The notes beneath the pieces were generated by a model that did not search any database, was not told where the DNA came from, and worked only from the letters and a program-made list of their open reading frames with translations. A stretch of 64,000 nucleotides of DNA from Arcanobacterium haemolyticum DSM 20595 (GTDB lineage Bacteria; Actinomycetota; Actinomycetes; Actinomycetales; Actinomycetaceae), in contig NC_014218.1 in assembly GCF_000092365.1 (NCBI RefSeq), forward strand, positions 1,240,001 through 1,304,000, written 5' to 3'. Below, piece after piece: positions 26,556 to 35,625 of this stretch (position 1 is its first letter; every line of letters starts with the position of its first letter). The translations under genes were made by a program, and so were the position numbers.

Positions 26556-29500
26556 ATGAAACTTGTACATGTGCGTTCAACAGTTACTGCTATTGTGAGC
26601 GCATTCTTACTTATGTTCCTCACTCCAGCAGCCCACGCATCTGAAAAAGTCAATCTTAAAGAGGGGCACGTGGATGCTTTTCACGTTATCTCTTCTGAAG
26701 ACTCCCTCACAGTCAAAGTACGGCACGGGATCCAAAACAATCTTTACGATCCAAACAACACAACATTCACCATTGATCCGAGCACATACAGTGACGATCA
26801 TGAGTTCACGTTCCTCAAGCATGGAGGAACAACAGGCCACTATACAGCGAATGCCGATAGATACTTCGAACCAGGCTGGTCTTTAGATAATCCACAAAAA
26901 GCCGTATCGGATGTTGCCATACATTTCACCAATGTTTCTGGCCCCGGACATATCGCCTTGTTCGGCAATAGCTTAGAAGAAGACAAACCGGCACCAGCGT
27001 TCCTTAAAGACGGAAAGTATTACGTCGAAAAGGACACTGTTTTGCCAGTACCTGGCCATCAGCATGCTCATTGGTTCTTTGATAAAGCCGGCACTTACAC
27101 CATCACAGGAAAAGCGACCGCACGCAAGGCAGATAAAACCATAGAATCCGCCCCATTCACGATCACATTTAACGTACTTCCCCCTAGCGAAGACTCTCGT
27201 CCATCCGACACCTCCGACGACGATTCCGACGATGCAGACGACGATTCTGACGGTGCAGAAGAATCCGATGGGCATGTGAGCCAAGATGGTATCTTGACTG
27301 ACCCACAAACATTCACCTCTGGCCACATGGACGCATTCTATGTCCTAACTAGCGGCGACAAGCCTCGGCTCTCCCTTGTTGAAGACGTGACTCGCAATCG
27401 CACATTCCGCAAACCTGCCAGTGTCACAATGAAGTTCGTTAAAGAACGCTATGACACCACGATGGGAGATTACAACGGTAGTATTAAACATTCAAAAGGC
27501 TACTACTCGAACAAGATTAGCCGAGAGCTTAACATGTTTTCGCCCGGCTGGTCTGTTGATAACTACACCGATCACGGATACAAAGATATCCATGTGGAAT
27601 TTACTAAAGTAGATGGCCCTGGAGAGATAGTTCTCGCACACACGCCTCTAATTGACGGAACGCTCAAGGGAGCACTTTCTGGCGATAAAGCATACCTAAC
27701 TGCTGGATCCACCTTGCCTATCGCAGGCCACACACACGGATTTTGGATGTTCACCCACCCAGGGACATACAAAATAGAGGCACATGCAGTTGCAACCAAA
27801 ACAACCGGAGAAAAACTTACCTCCGATACTGAAACCTACACGTTCGTCGTCGAACCAAACCCAGAAGATCCAAACAGCAAAGAAGATCCAAACAGCAAAG
27901 AAAATCCAAACGACAAAAAAGATCCAAACAGCAAAGAAAATCCAAACAGCAAAGAAAATCCAAACGACAAAGAAAATCCAAACAGCAAAGAAAATCCAAA
28001 CGACAAAAAAGATCCAAACAGCAAAGAAAATCCAAACGACAAAAAAGATCCAAACAGCAAAAAAGCACCAGAAAAGAACACTCCTGCTTCCCCAACCCAA
28101 CAAGACATTTCCGCTTACGTTGACGCAAAAGAGAAAGTAGAAATCAATCACGGCCATATCGACGTTTTCAACGTCATGGCCCGCGAAGGAAAAATTATTC
28201 TCGTTGCCAAAGACGAATCCACTGGCAAAAGCATCCTACGTGATCCCGCAGATGTCACATTACGGGTGACTAATGATGCACACACCCCTTTGCCAGAAAG
28301 CCTTACTCATATCCCACAAAAAGAAGGCTACTTACTTGACGATAACGGGATGAACCAGCAAAAAATCCTCTTCCCAGGATGGGACACCAACAGTGTTCGT
28401 CCAGATTTTGGCGCAACCGACATCACTATCTCTCGTATTGAGGGCCCAGGCGACGTCTACATGTTTAACACCGCCCCAACGGGAGGCATCGTCCCCGCAT
28501 TCACATCCGGAAAATATCGTGTTGAAGCAAACTCTACAATCCGCCAAGAAAATCCAGCACACGCCCACACAAATTGGTTCTTCACAAAACCAGGCGTCTA
28601 CACAATGACCGTTCACGCTACCTCAACCCCAACCGCAGGTGGAGCTGCAACAAAATCTAACACTGCAACCTACACATGGCTTGTTGGCAATGACACGAAA
28701 ATTACCGACAAGAAGCAACCAGAACCACCAGCACAAAACGAAATGCCAGGAAACGGCGGTTCTGAACCACCAGCGTCACACGAAACGCCAGGAAACGGCG
28801 GTTCTGAGCCACCAGCACAAAACGAAACCCATGGGCATTCTGCTGCGTCAACACCAGTAGCAAAATGTTTCCCCAAGAAGGTCGGCGGCAAAGGCGAAGA
28901 TACCCTTATCCCACAAATAAAAGACGACCGTAAAGCCCCCGCCTCATGGGTTGATCCAAAGGCACTATCCTTCGCAATTGGTAACGCTGGAAAAACCACT
29001 GCCCCAAGTGCTATCGGTTCAATACCAGCAAATGCACCAGTGTGGATGATTTCTGCAACACAAGTTAAAGGAGTTCCATGGGTTGGGGCAAACACGATGT
29101 CGCCATCGCTGTTAGAAAAAACAACAGGACCAACCACTTTTGCGTTAACGTCCTTCTCCGGCCCTGGAACCATGGAAGTATTCACCAACGGCCAATTCGG
29201 CACACTGGTTGGGAAAAAATGGTTCACTGGTCAAGGCACGTCCGCCTCAGGCTCAGTCACATTGGATCCTAATAGCCACGTTCACCCCAACTGGGTATTT
29301 AGCAAACCAGGAACGTACAAGGTGGGGATCACAATGACGACCACCGCCAAAGACGGAAAGAAACTGACCGGCACAACTGTTCTCACATTCAACGTTGATT
29401 CAACGAAGGGTGCAAACGATGGGCACTTCGATCTTGGCCCCACGATTGGCGCAGCAGGATCAAAAACTGTCTGGCTTGACGCCAACGGCAACCCCTGCAC

Positions 29501-29654
29501 ACCCACCGACGTTGACTTAGCCGCCGCTGGACTTGCCAAAACTGGTATAGAATCATTGGCCGCAATGGGCATCGTTGCCACACTCTTTACCGGGCTTGGC
29601 CTTATGGCAGTCATGACACGCCGTACGCGCAACACAGCCGATAAAGTAGCGTAA
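26556..29654 (+). CDS. Anchored surface protein with four choice-of-anchor M-like domains
   Basis: 1032 residues. The signal peptide ends near AAHASEKV. Four related domains each open with a GHxDxF motif (for example EGHVDAFHV) and end with an HxH-containing segment followed by an aromatic and PGTY/AGTY motif: near residue 167 (QHAHWFFDKAGTY), 391 (HTHGFWMFTHPGTY), 669 (HAHTNWFFTKPGVY) and 908 (HVHPNWVFSKPGTY). These match the actinobacterial surface-anchored (TIGR03769-type) domains. Domains 2 and 3 are separated by 11 hexapeptide repeats (438-503), and a Pro/Glu/Asn linker follows domain 3. The C-terminus is LAKTG, a hydrophobic span and RRTRNTADKVA. The HxH motifs suggest metal binding. 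ATG 26556 follows AGGAAG; an earlier TTG in frame is less likely. Confidence 0.9.
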   Translation: MKLVHVRSTVTAIVSAFLLMFLTPAAHASEKVNLKEGHVDAFHVISSEDSLTVKVRHGIQNNLYDPNNTTFTIDPSTYSDDHEFTFLKHGGTTGHYTANADRYFEPGWSLDNPQKAVSDVAIHFTNVSGPGHIALFGNSLEEDKPAPAFLKDGKYYVEKDTVLPVPGHQHAHWFFDKAGTYTITGKATARKADKTIESAPFTITFNVLPPSEDSRPSDTSDDDSDDADDDSDGAEESDGHVSQDGILTDPQTFTSGHMDAFYVLTSGDKPRLSLVEDVTRNRTFRKPASVTMKFVKERYDTTMGDYNGSIKHSKGYYSNKISRELNMFSPGWSVDNYTDHGYKDIHVEFTKVDGPGEIVLAHTPLIDGTLKGALSGDKAYLTAGSTLPIAGHTHGFWMFTHPGTYKIEAHAVATKTTGEKLTSDTETYTFVVEPNPEDPNSKEDPNSKENPNDKKDPNSKENPNSKENPNDKENPNSKENPNDKKDPNSKENPNDKKDPNSKKAPEKNTPASPTQQDISAYVDAKEKVEINHGHIDVFNVMAREGKIILVAKDESTGKSILRDPADVTLRVTNDAHTPLPESLTHIPQKEGYLLDDNGMNQQKILFPGWDTNSVRPDFGATDITISRIEGPGDVYMFNTAPTGGIVPAFTSGKYRVEANSTIRQENPAHAHTNWFFTKPGVYTMTVHATSTPTAGGAATKSNTATYTWLVGNDTKITDKKQPEPPAQNEMPGNGGSEPPASHETPGNGGSEPPAQNETHGHSAASTPVAKCFPKKVGGKGEDTLIPQIKDDRKAPASWVDPKALSFAIGNAGKTTAPSAIGSIPANAPVWMISATQVKGVPWVGANTMSPSLLEKTTGPTTFALTSFSGPGTMEVFTNGQFGTLVGKKWFTGQGTSASGSVTLDPNSHVHPNWVFSKPGTYKVGITMTTTAKDGKKLTGTTVLTFNVDSTKGANDGHFDLGPTIGAAGSKTVWLDANGNPCTPTDVDLAAAGLAKTGIESLAAMGIVATLFTGLGLMAVMTRRTRNTADKVA
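27867..28064 (+). repeat. Eleven 18-bp tandem repeats (DPNSKE-type spacer)
   Basis: Eleven copies of an 18-bp unit such as GATCCAAACAGCAAAGAA, coding hydrophilic six-residue units (DPNSKE, NPNDKK, NPNSKE). They form a flexible stalk between domains 2 and 3 of the surface protein. Copy number probably varies. Confidence 0.93.
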
Positions 29655-29668
29655 CCTCGCAACCGGCA

Positions 29669-29708
29669 TGAAGGGATAGATCGTTGAAAAACACGATCTA
29701 TCCCTTCA
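29669..29708. terminator. Hairpin between surface protein and ABC transporter genes
   Basis: 16-bp perfect arms TGAAGGGATAGATCGT and complement, 8-nt loop. The right arm contains the stop codon of the converging ABC ATPase gene, so the element serves both units. Confidence 0.7.
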
Positions 29709-30677
29709 CGTCAACGGACAAAAGTGACGAACATTCACATCGTAATATTCACCCACGCGTAGATCCATAGACGACCACACAACGAGCGTTCCAGCTTCCG
29801 TTTCTACATCCACAACATAGTGCGAACGGGCAAAAACAGATCGAATAATAAGCCCAGTTTTCCCAAAAACGTCCCGGTTGATCGTTGGTTCCAGATCGAT
29901 TCGAGAAGGCGTGATTGCATACGATTCTGCGCTACCGCTTGCCCCTGGATCGATGATGTTCAGTTGGTCGCGTGAAAGTATATTTGGCACTCCCATCAGC
30001 CGCGCTACCACCGCAGTGCCAGGCGAATGGAAGAGTTCGTATGGGGTTCCTTGTTGAATGATTGTTCCATTATCGACGACGACAATACGATCGGCCACCA
30101 GGCACGCGTCAGTTATATCGTGGGTAACATAGACGACGGCGAGGCCCAATCTGCGAACGTGATCTTTCAATTCCCGGTGTATATCGAATCGTACAGCAGA
30201 TTCGGAGTGCGCCAGCGGTTCATCTAAAAGGAGCACGCGTGGGCGGCGCACGAGCGTACGTGCCAAAGCAACACGCTGAGCTTGTCCACCAGAAAGTTGA
30301 CTCGGATGCTTATGTGCCAAGCCTGCGATATTGAAAGACGACATCATAATGCTCATCATATCTGCCCGCTGTTTATCGCTTTGCCGAACATCATCCAGCC
30401 CGAATTCGATGTTGTCTGCCACCGGCATGTCGAACAACGTTGGACGTTCCAGCATCATGCCTGTAGGACGTTCGTTAACAGGCACATCCGTAATCTCCTC
30501 ACCATCAACACTCACCGTACCGGCATCAACCTGAATGAATCCGGCCAGGGCGTTGAGCAACGTCGTCTTCCCTGAACCAGAAGGACCAATCACCGCAACC
30601 GTCTCGGCGTCGTCAACCCTAAACGACACGTCACGAACCACTCCCGCAACGCTCAACGAACGCACAACCAAACTCAC
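29706..30677 (-). CDS. ABC transporter ATPase, Fe3+/thiamine/polyamine importer type
   Basis: 323 residues. Walker A GPSGSGKTTL, signature LSGGQAQRVALARTL, Walker B LLLDEPLA and switch His in VTHD are intact. About 90 residues after the nucleotide domain form a TOBE-like regulatory domain, as in the FbpC/PotA/ThiQ group. GTG start at 30677 follows GGAGAG and overlaps the stop of the permease gene as GTGA, so the two proteins are made together. It energises the fused permease encoded upstream. Confidence 0.92.
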   Translation of the reverse strand: MSLVVRSLSVAGVVRDVSFRVDDAETVAVIGPSGSGKTTLLNALAGFIQVDAGTVSVDGEEITDVPVNERPTGMMLERPTLFDMPVADNIEFGLDDVRQSDKQRADMMSIMMSSFNIAGLAHKHPSQLSGGQAQRVALARTLVRRPRVLLLDEPLAHSESAVRFDIHRELKDHVRRLGLAVVYVTHDITDACLVADRIVVVDNGTIIQQGTPYELFHSPGTAVVARLMGVPNILSRDQLNIIDPGASGSAESYAITPSRIDLEPTINRDVFGKTGLIIRSVFARSHYVVDVETEAGTLVVWSSMDLRVGEYYDVNVRHFCPLT

Positions 30678-33097
30678 AATCTCTCCTTCGGAAGCCACAA
30701 ACTGCGGCCAAAAAATCCCAACGTCCCAATAACCATCAGCACGGCAGCAATCCCACCCGCCGACAACGCAGCCGCATAAATCTCCCCCACGCGGCCATGC
30801 TCCGCCAAACTCACCATGTCACGTGCCGAAACAGCTAGATACGCAGGCTGAACGAAAGCCAACGTGGCAGTCTGAGTTAACGTCACACCAAACACAACGC
30901 TGGTCAACGCAACAAGGCGCCCTCTTGCATGGGCCAACACCACAACCAACGTACGAACCCTACTCGCACCCAAATCCCGCGCCACCTGCGCCACATGCAT
31001 AACAGGCCGAACACTCAAAATCGCAAAGAAATACGCCAGCGGAATTGCCACCGCCAAATACGCAACAATCACCGCAATACTTCCACTACCAAACGAATAA
31101 CCACCCACCAACGCTGGGAAAACCGGAACGCCACTCACGTCAACCGAATGGCGAAACAGCATAGTCATCAACAAACCAATCCCAATTGGCGCACTCAACA
31201 ACACGAAAACCATCACCGCGTGAACTCGATTCGGATGCACCCACCCGCGAATCGCGAGCGCAACCCCAACCACCACAGCAACACACGTGACAGCCACGCC
31301 AAGCCACAACTTCACACCAAGCCGAACAAACATCCCGTGTGACACCGCAGCCGTATCGATCTCCTGCCACATCACCGCCACAACGTACACCATCAACACA
31401 ACCCACACCACTACCACAATCGCAAGCAGAGCACGCTCGCGAGCAAAGAACCGCGCCAAAAAACGGTGAGGCGCACACGAACGAACAACAACATACCGGT
31501 GCGAAACTGGGAAATATGTGAGCGCTACCCACGTCAAAACCGCACCTGCCAACGCAAGTCCGCCACACGCAACCAACACCGCAACAGACGCCTTCGTCCC
31601 CAACGGCAACGCCGATAATGCCATGTTAATAAACGCATGATCGCGGCCACCATACGCAGCACCCGCCGAATTGTCATTCATAAACCACAACGTCACGGCA
31701 GCAATACTCACGCCCGCCGGCGCCCATAAACGCGGCACGTACAAGCGGCGCAACACATAAGTGGGCGACGCCCCCGCATCCGCCGCACTCATCACCAGCG
31801 ATGTGGTGATATTGCTCGTAAGCGCCAAGAAAATCACGAACGCCAGCGGCGTTCCACATATCGCAAACGTGGCCACCACAATAGGCCAATCGTATGGGTC
31901 CAACGCCAAAGGCGATTGCGTGAGCGCGGACGAAATGGCCACCGATGGCACCAAAATCGGGCCGCACGCCGCAATGAGAATCAAGATTCGGCCACGCAAA
32001 TGAAGGCGATACGTAAGAGCCAGCAAGCCACCCACAAGAGTCGCAACCAGCGCTCCCCCAAAACTCAACCTCAACGATCTCCACAACGGGCCAACCACCC
32101 CATCCGGATACATGATCTCATTCGCATACTGGGTGAGAAGGCGCTCGCGGATCGCCGCGTTTGCCACGATGTTTTCGGTGTATATGCGGGCTGGATAATG
32201 AGCTAGACGCCGTGAGAGATTATCTGGAAGGACTAGCGAAACAGGGTTCTGATTTTCGGCAGAAGCCGTTATGTGTTGGCCTTCTTGCGACACCACGTAG
32301 CTCAAGAAATCGCGGCCGGCGGCGTTGCGGCCGTGGGCCAGGACGGCACCCGCGCCCACTTCATAGCCTGTGCCATCTTGAGGAATGATGAGGTGAGGGG
32401 CGCGGGGGTTTGACGCGTCTGTTGGGCAGTAGGCTTCGAACGTAACTGCGGCATCCACCCTGCCGAGTGCTACAAGCCGGGCAGGATCCGTGCCAGATGA
32501 TGTGTAGACGGTTGCGTGATCGTGCAATGCGCGAAGATAGCGCAGATCAGCCCCACGTTCATGCTGGATAGTGAGCATCGTTGCTGCTGTACCTGACGTG
32601 AACGGGAGCGGCAAAGCCAGGCGGCCAGGATAGGCGGCCAGATCGTTCCACGTATGCGGGGTGGGCGAATCTGCGCCAACACAAAAACTGAGCACGCCGC
32701 CGTAGGTGCCAATCCACGTTGGGGAGGTCATGGACGCTGGGATGTGGGACGTTTCGATGTTGTGTTCTGTTAAGAGGCCATCCCGATCCGCTAAGACGTA
32801 GGCTTCGGCAGGGCCACCTACCCACACGTCAAACTCTGATCGATCCTTGCTGGAGCGCACATATGCGAGGGCTTCCGACGTAGGCATACGCACTACTTGC
32901 GTGCGCACCGAATGGCTTCGTTCATAGCCTCTCACCAAGGCGTGGCACGTATCTTCGTTGTTCGAACACAGCACCATAAGTTGCGGCGCAAAATCTTGGG
33001 ACATCCTGATCCCGACAATTCCGAGCACCAGAACAACCACCACGACGATAAAACGTGGAAGGTGCCGGCGGAGCCACAATGAGGTCATGACGTCCAT
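30674..33097 (-). CDS. Fused substrate-binding protein and double permease (Fe3+-type ABC importer)
   Basis: 807 residues that appear to join three normally separate components. An N-terminal membrane anchor (about 14-34) leads to a periplasmic-binding-protein-like domain (about 38-320) of the Fe3+/thiamine class, including LMVLCSNNEDTCHALVRGYE, FDVWVGGPAEAY and the late GAGAVLAHGRNAAGRDFL. Two permease halves follow (about 340-565 and 590-800), each with about six segments and an EAA-like loop (ADAGASPTYVLRRLYVPRL; RDLGASRVRTLVVVLAHARG). The substrate-binding Tyr residues of FbpA proteins are not evident, so ferric iron is only one candidate. The binding domain would be tethered outside the membrane. 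Coupled to the ATPase gene. Confidence 0.85.
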   Translation of the reverse strand: MDVMTSLWLRRHLPRFIVVVVVLVLGIVGIRMSQDFAPQLMVLCSNNEDTCHALVRGYERSHSVRTQVVRMPTSEALAYVRSSKDRSEFDVWVGGPAEAYVLADRDGLLTEHNIETSHIPASMTSPTWIGTYGGVLSFCVGADSPTPHTWNDLAAYPGRLALPLPFTSGTAATMLTIQHERGADLRYLRALHDHATVYTSSGTDPARLVALGRVDAAVTFEAYCPTDASNPRAPHLIIPQDGTGYEVGAGAVLAHGRNAAGRDFLSYVVSQEGQHITASAENQNPVSLVLPDNLSRRLAHYPARIYTENIVANAAIRERLLTQYANEIMYPDGVVGPLWRSLRLSFGGALVATLVGGLLALTYRLHLRGRILILIAACGPILVPSVAISSALTQSPLALDPYDWPIVVATFAICGTPLAFVIFLALTSNITTSLVMSAADAGASPTYVLRRLYVPRLWAPAGVSIAAVTLWFMNDNSAGAAYGGRDHAFINMALSALPLGTKASVAVLVACGGLALAGAVLTWVALTYFPVSHRYVVVRSCAPHRFLARFFARERALLAIVVVVWVVLMVYVVAVMWQEIDTAAVSHGMFVRLGVKLWLGVAVTCVAVVVGVALAIRGWVHPNRVHAVMVFVLLSAPIGIGLLMTMLFRHSVDVSGVPVFPALVGGYSFGSGSIAVIVAYLAVAIPLAYFFAILSVRPVMHVAQVARDLGASRVRTLVVVLAHARGRLVALTSVVFGVTLTQTATLAFVQPAYLAVSARDMVSLAEHGRVGEIYAAALSAGGIAAVLMVIGTLGFFGRSLWLPKERL

Positions 33098-33248
33098 TCT
33101 ATTATGGGGGGCGCAATGTTGAGGATGGTACCTGCACTAGTGCGCTTCTGTGCGGAGCACGATGCGCGACCTACGGTTCGATAATAGGGCACGACGCGCT
33201 ACTCACTACCTGTGCACGGCACGATGCACTGCCTACGGTTCGGTAATG

Positions 33249-33301
33249 CTGACCATTACGAGAATAGTGGCAATATTTGCCACTATTCTCGTAATAATCA
33301 G
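33249..33301. repeat. Palindromic element, copy 1
   Basis: CTGA at the left pairs with TCAG at the right around a CC/AA internal loop and a perfect 19-bp stem (33255-33273 with 33277-33295) with TAT loop. A second copy with the same frame and 53-bp length lies at 41849-41901; their stems differ by compensatory changes. Confidence 0.75.
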
Positions 33302-33386
33302 ACTCGGCTACGAATCAGACTCGGTTACGAATCAGGCTCGGCTATACAAAGCGAGCTTGCGCTATGCAAAGCGGGCTTGCGCTATG
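33296..33386. repeat. Short tandem repeats overlapping the 3' end of the glpT-like gene
   Basis: Three 17-bp units (AATCAGACTCGGCTACG-like) at 33296-33346 and two 20-bp units (CAAAGCGRGCTTGCGCTATG) at 33347-33386. The last unit contains the stop codon of the antiporter gene. Upstream, 33155-33245, two copies of a CTACGGTTCGRTAAT-containing segment also recur. Non-coding. Confidence 0.8.
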
Positions 33387-34770
33387 AGTGACGTGCAGAA
33401 TGTTCTTCCATCAAGCGGCGTTCATCCTTACCCACGATCCACATGAGGATGAGGGAGAGAACAACAACCACGAGGAGGACACCGTACGTCACATTCCATC
33501 CGAAGTAGTGGATGAGGATACCAACACCGGAGGAAGCAAGGGTTGCGCCAAGGAGGTATCCGAACAGGCCAGTAAAACCTGCTGCCGTACCTGCAACGTT
33601 GCGTGGAGAAAGATCGATAGCCTGCAAGCCAATCAGCATCACTGGACCGTAGATCAAGCCACCAATAATACCGATGAGCACGTAGAAGATCCACAGCGGT
33701 GCAGTATTTGGAAGCAACCAGTAGATCGCGATAGCGATACCAACGCCGCCCAAGAACAGGAGGCCAGCACCAGAACGCCATCCCTTAAATACTTTATCGG
33801 ACACCCAACCACACAGGAGCGTACCGATGATGCCAGCGCCTTCGTAAATTGCGAAGCCGATGATCCCTTCCTTGATGTTCACTCCGTGAATTTCTTGGGT
33901 GAGGTATACGGGGATCCAGTTGAGCACGCCGTAACGGAGCGTGTAGACGAACACGTTGGTTACTGCAAGGAGTACGATAACGCGGTTGGTCAGGACGTGC
34001 TTGAAGAGCATGTCGTTCCAGCTCAATCCTTCAGTATCAACAATTTCAACCTTGGCTGGATCGTTACGGTATTCTTCGATTGGAGGTAGACCAACGGCTT
34101 CTGGACGATCGTGGATGAGAACGAACGAAATGGCTGCCACGATAAGAGCGACGATTGCTGGCGCCCAGAATGCTGGTGTCCAATCAGAACCAGAGGTAGC
34201 GAAGTTGCCCAGTGCCCAGGCAGCGATGATGCCAACGCCTGCACCGCCAACATTGTGGGCACAGTTCCAGATCGAGGTCTTCCAACCGCGTTCGTTCGTC
34301 GAGAACCAATGAACAAGTACGCGGCCTGATGGAGGCCACCCCATGCCCTGGAACCAGCCGTTAATGAACATCACGATGGCGAATAGGCCAACTGATGCGG
34401 ACAAGACTGGAACGAAGGCGATGAGCAAGTTCATGATTGCCGAAAGCGCCAGCCCCAATGGAAGGAAATAGCGGGCGTTTGCACGGTCAGAGAGCATAGC
34501 CATGAAGAACTTGGACAGGCCGTATGCGAAGAGAACAGCGTTAGCAACGATACCGATGCCAACGGTGTTCATGAGATCGTTTTCTTTTAAGATTGCGGCA
34601 ACCAAGGAAACGTTGTTCCGAATTAAGTAGAAGCCTGCGTATCCAAGGAAGATTCCGGTAAATACCTGCAGACGCATGGAACGATAGGTTCCAGGAATCT
34701 TTTCTGGTGGGAGCGGCGCAGCTTTTGGCGGAGCCGCGAGGAAGCCGAGTGACTTCGATTGCGCGGACAT
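33382..34770 (-). CDS. GlpT-like organophosphate:phosphate antiporter (MFS)
   Basis: 462 residues with 12 membrane segments, organophosphate:Pi antiporter family. Diagnostic segments are GYAGFYLIRNN, MGWPPSGRVLVHWFS and the WNCAHNVGGAG stretch, very close to glycerol-3-phosphate transporter GlpT; UhpT/UhpC-like hexose phosphate transport is the alternative. ATG at 34770 follows GGAGGTATATA; a longer frame is open but less likely. Preceded by a palindrome and TTGGTAACA-type repeats, and located just after a two-component system, which may control it. Confidence 0.88.
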   Translation of the reverse strand: MSAQSKSLGFLAAPPKAAPLPPEKIPGTYRSMRLQVFTGIFLGYAGFYLIRNNVSLVAAILKENDLMNTVGIGIVANAVLFAYGLSKFFMAMLSDRANARYFLPLGLALSAIMNLLIAFVPVLSASVGLFAIVMFINGWFQGMGWPPSGRVLVHWFSTNERGWKTSIWNCAHNVGGAGVGIIAAWALGNFATSGSDWTPAFWAPAIVALIVAAISFVLIHDRPEAVGLPPIEEYRNDPAKVEIVDTEGLSWNDMLFKHVLTNRVIVLLAVTNVFVYTLRYGVLNWIPVYLTQEIHGVNIKEGIIGFAIYEGAGIIGTLLCGWVSDKVFKGWRSGAGLLFLGGVGIAIAIYWLLPNTAPLWIFYVLIGIIGGLIYGPVMLIGLQAIDLSPRNVAGTAAGFTGLFGYLLGATLASSGVGILIHYFGWNVTYGVLLVVVVLSLILMWIVGKDERRLMEEHSARHS

Positions 34771-34826
34771 TATATACCTCCGAGTATCGTCATTGATGTC
34801 TCTTATGCCACTCATCGTAAACATTA

Positions 34827-34879
34827 CTTGGTGACAGCGTCTCCATCTTGAGTAACACTTGGTAACACGTTGTTACCAA
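34827..34879. promoter_or_regulatory. Candidate operator cluster upstream of the glpT-like gene
   Basis: A palindrome TTGGTAACA-CGT-TGTTACCAA (34859-34879) plus further CTTGGTGACA (34827) and CTTGAGTAACA (34847) copies. They lie between the response regulator gene and the antiporter gene and are plausible binding sites for that regulator. Confidence 0.5.
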
Positions 34880-34941
34880 ACTTCACTGCAAAACGTCGCT
34901 TCCAAGTGGATTGCGCCCCGCACGCTTGTTTAGCAGTTCTG

Positions 34942-35625
34942 CTAAAAGTCCAGCGAATACCCCAATCCGCGATGACTCCGCACAATCCCCGGATCGATTC
35001 CGGCCGCCTCCAGATGCTTCCGAAGCCGGTACACGGTAGTCTTCACCATCTCCCGCCCGCCGGAGTGGACGTTCTTTCCCCAGGCAGCAGCAACGAGATC
35101 GCGAGTTGCCACAACAGCATCCGGGTTTCGAACAAGTACCCCAAGGATGGCCACTTCTGCTTGACTTTCGGTAATCAGCGCATCGTTGTACCAGGCGCGT
35201 CCGGCGTGCAGATCTACGCGCACAGGCCCCACAGTTATATCGGTCACTTCTGCTTGAGGCGTAGCACGGCGCACGATCGCCTGCGCACGTAATGCCAGTT
35301 CGCGTGGGCTAAATGGTTTGGTCACGTAGTCGTCGGCACCGGCTTCGAGCCCCGCGATCCGATCAGATTCTTGCCCAAGCGCGGTGAGCAGTATGACTGG
35401 CGTGGCAATCCCAGCTGCCCGCATTCGTCGCGTGATGTCGATTCCGGAGCCTCGTGGCATCAACACGTCGAGTACAACCAGATCGTAGTGATTACGTTGG
35501 AGAAGTTCCCAGGCGCTTGCGGGAGTGGTGGCACTTTCGCACGTGAAGTCTTGAGTTTCTAGTGCGAACGTGACGATGGAGACCATTTGGGCTTCGTCAT
35601 CCACAACGAGCGCTCGTGGTTTCAC
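34942..35625 (-). CDS. OmpR/PhoB-family response regulator
   Basis: 227 residues. Receiver domain with D9/D10 acidic pocket, phosphoacceptor D53 (VVLDVLMP), T81 and K103 (VTKPFS), followed by a winged-helix effector domain with TVYRLRKHLEAAGIDP and RGLGYSLDF. Its start overlaps the kinase gene by 4 bp. Together with the kinase it responds to an unknown signal; the nearest likely target is the glpT-like promoter. Confidence 0.95.
   Translation of the reverse strand: MKPRALVVDDEAQMVSIVTFALETQDFTCESATTPASAWELLQRNHYDLVVLDVLMPRGSGIDITRRMRAAGIATPVILLTALGQESDRIAGLEAGADDYVTKPFSPRELALRAQAIVRRATPQAEVTDITVGPVRVDLHAGRAWYNDALITESQAEVAILGVLVRNPDAVVATRDLVAAAWGKNVHSGGREMVKTTVYRLRKHLEAAGIDPGIVRSHRGLGYSLDF

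Noticed and set aside
27867-28064. CRISPR-like regular repeats
   Set aside because: Units are contiguous 18-bp in-frame coding repeats with no spacers and no cas genes.
27817-28157. Several long open frames antisense to the hexapeptide repeat region, rich in Phe, Leu, Cys and Trp
   Set aside because: They are created by the 18-bp repeat read backwards; no start signals or domains, and the sense strand encodes the surface protein stalk.
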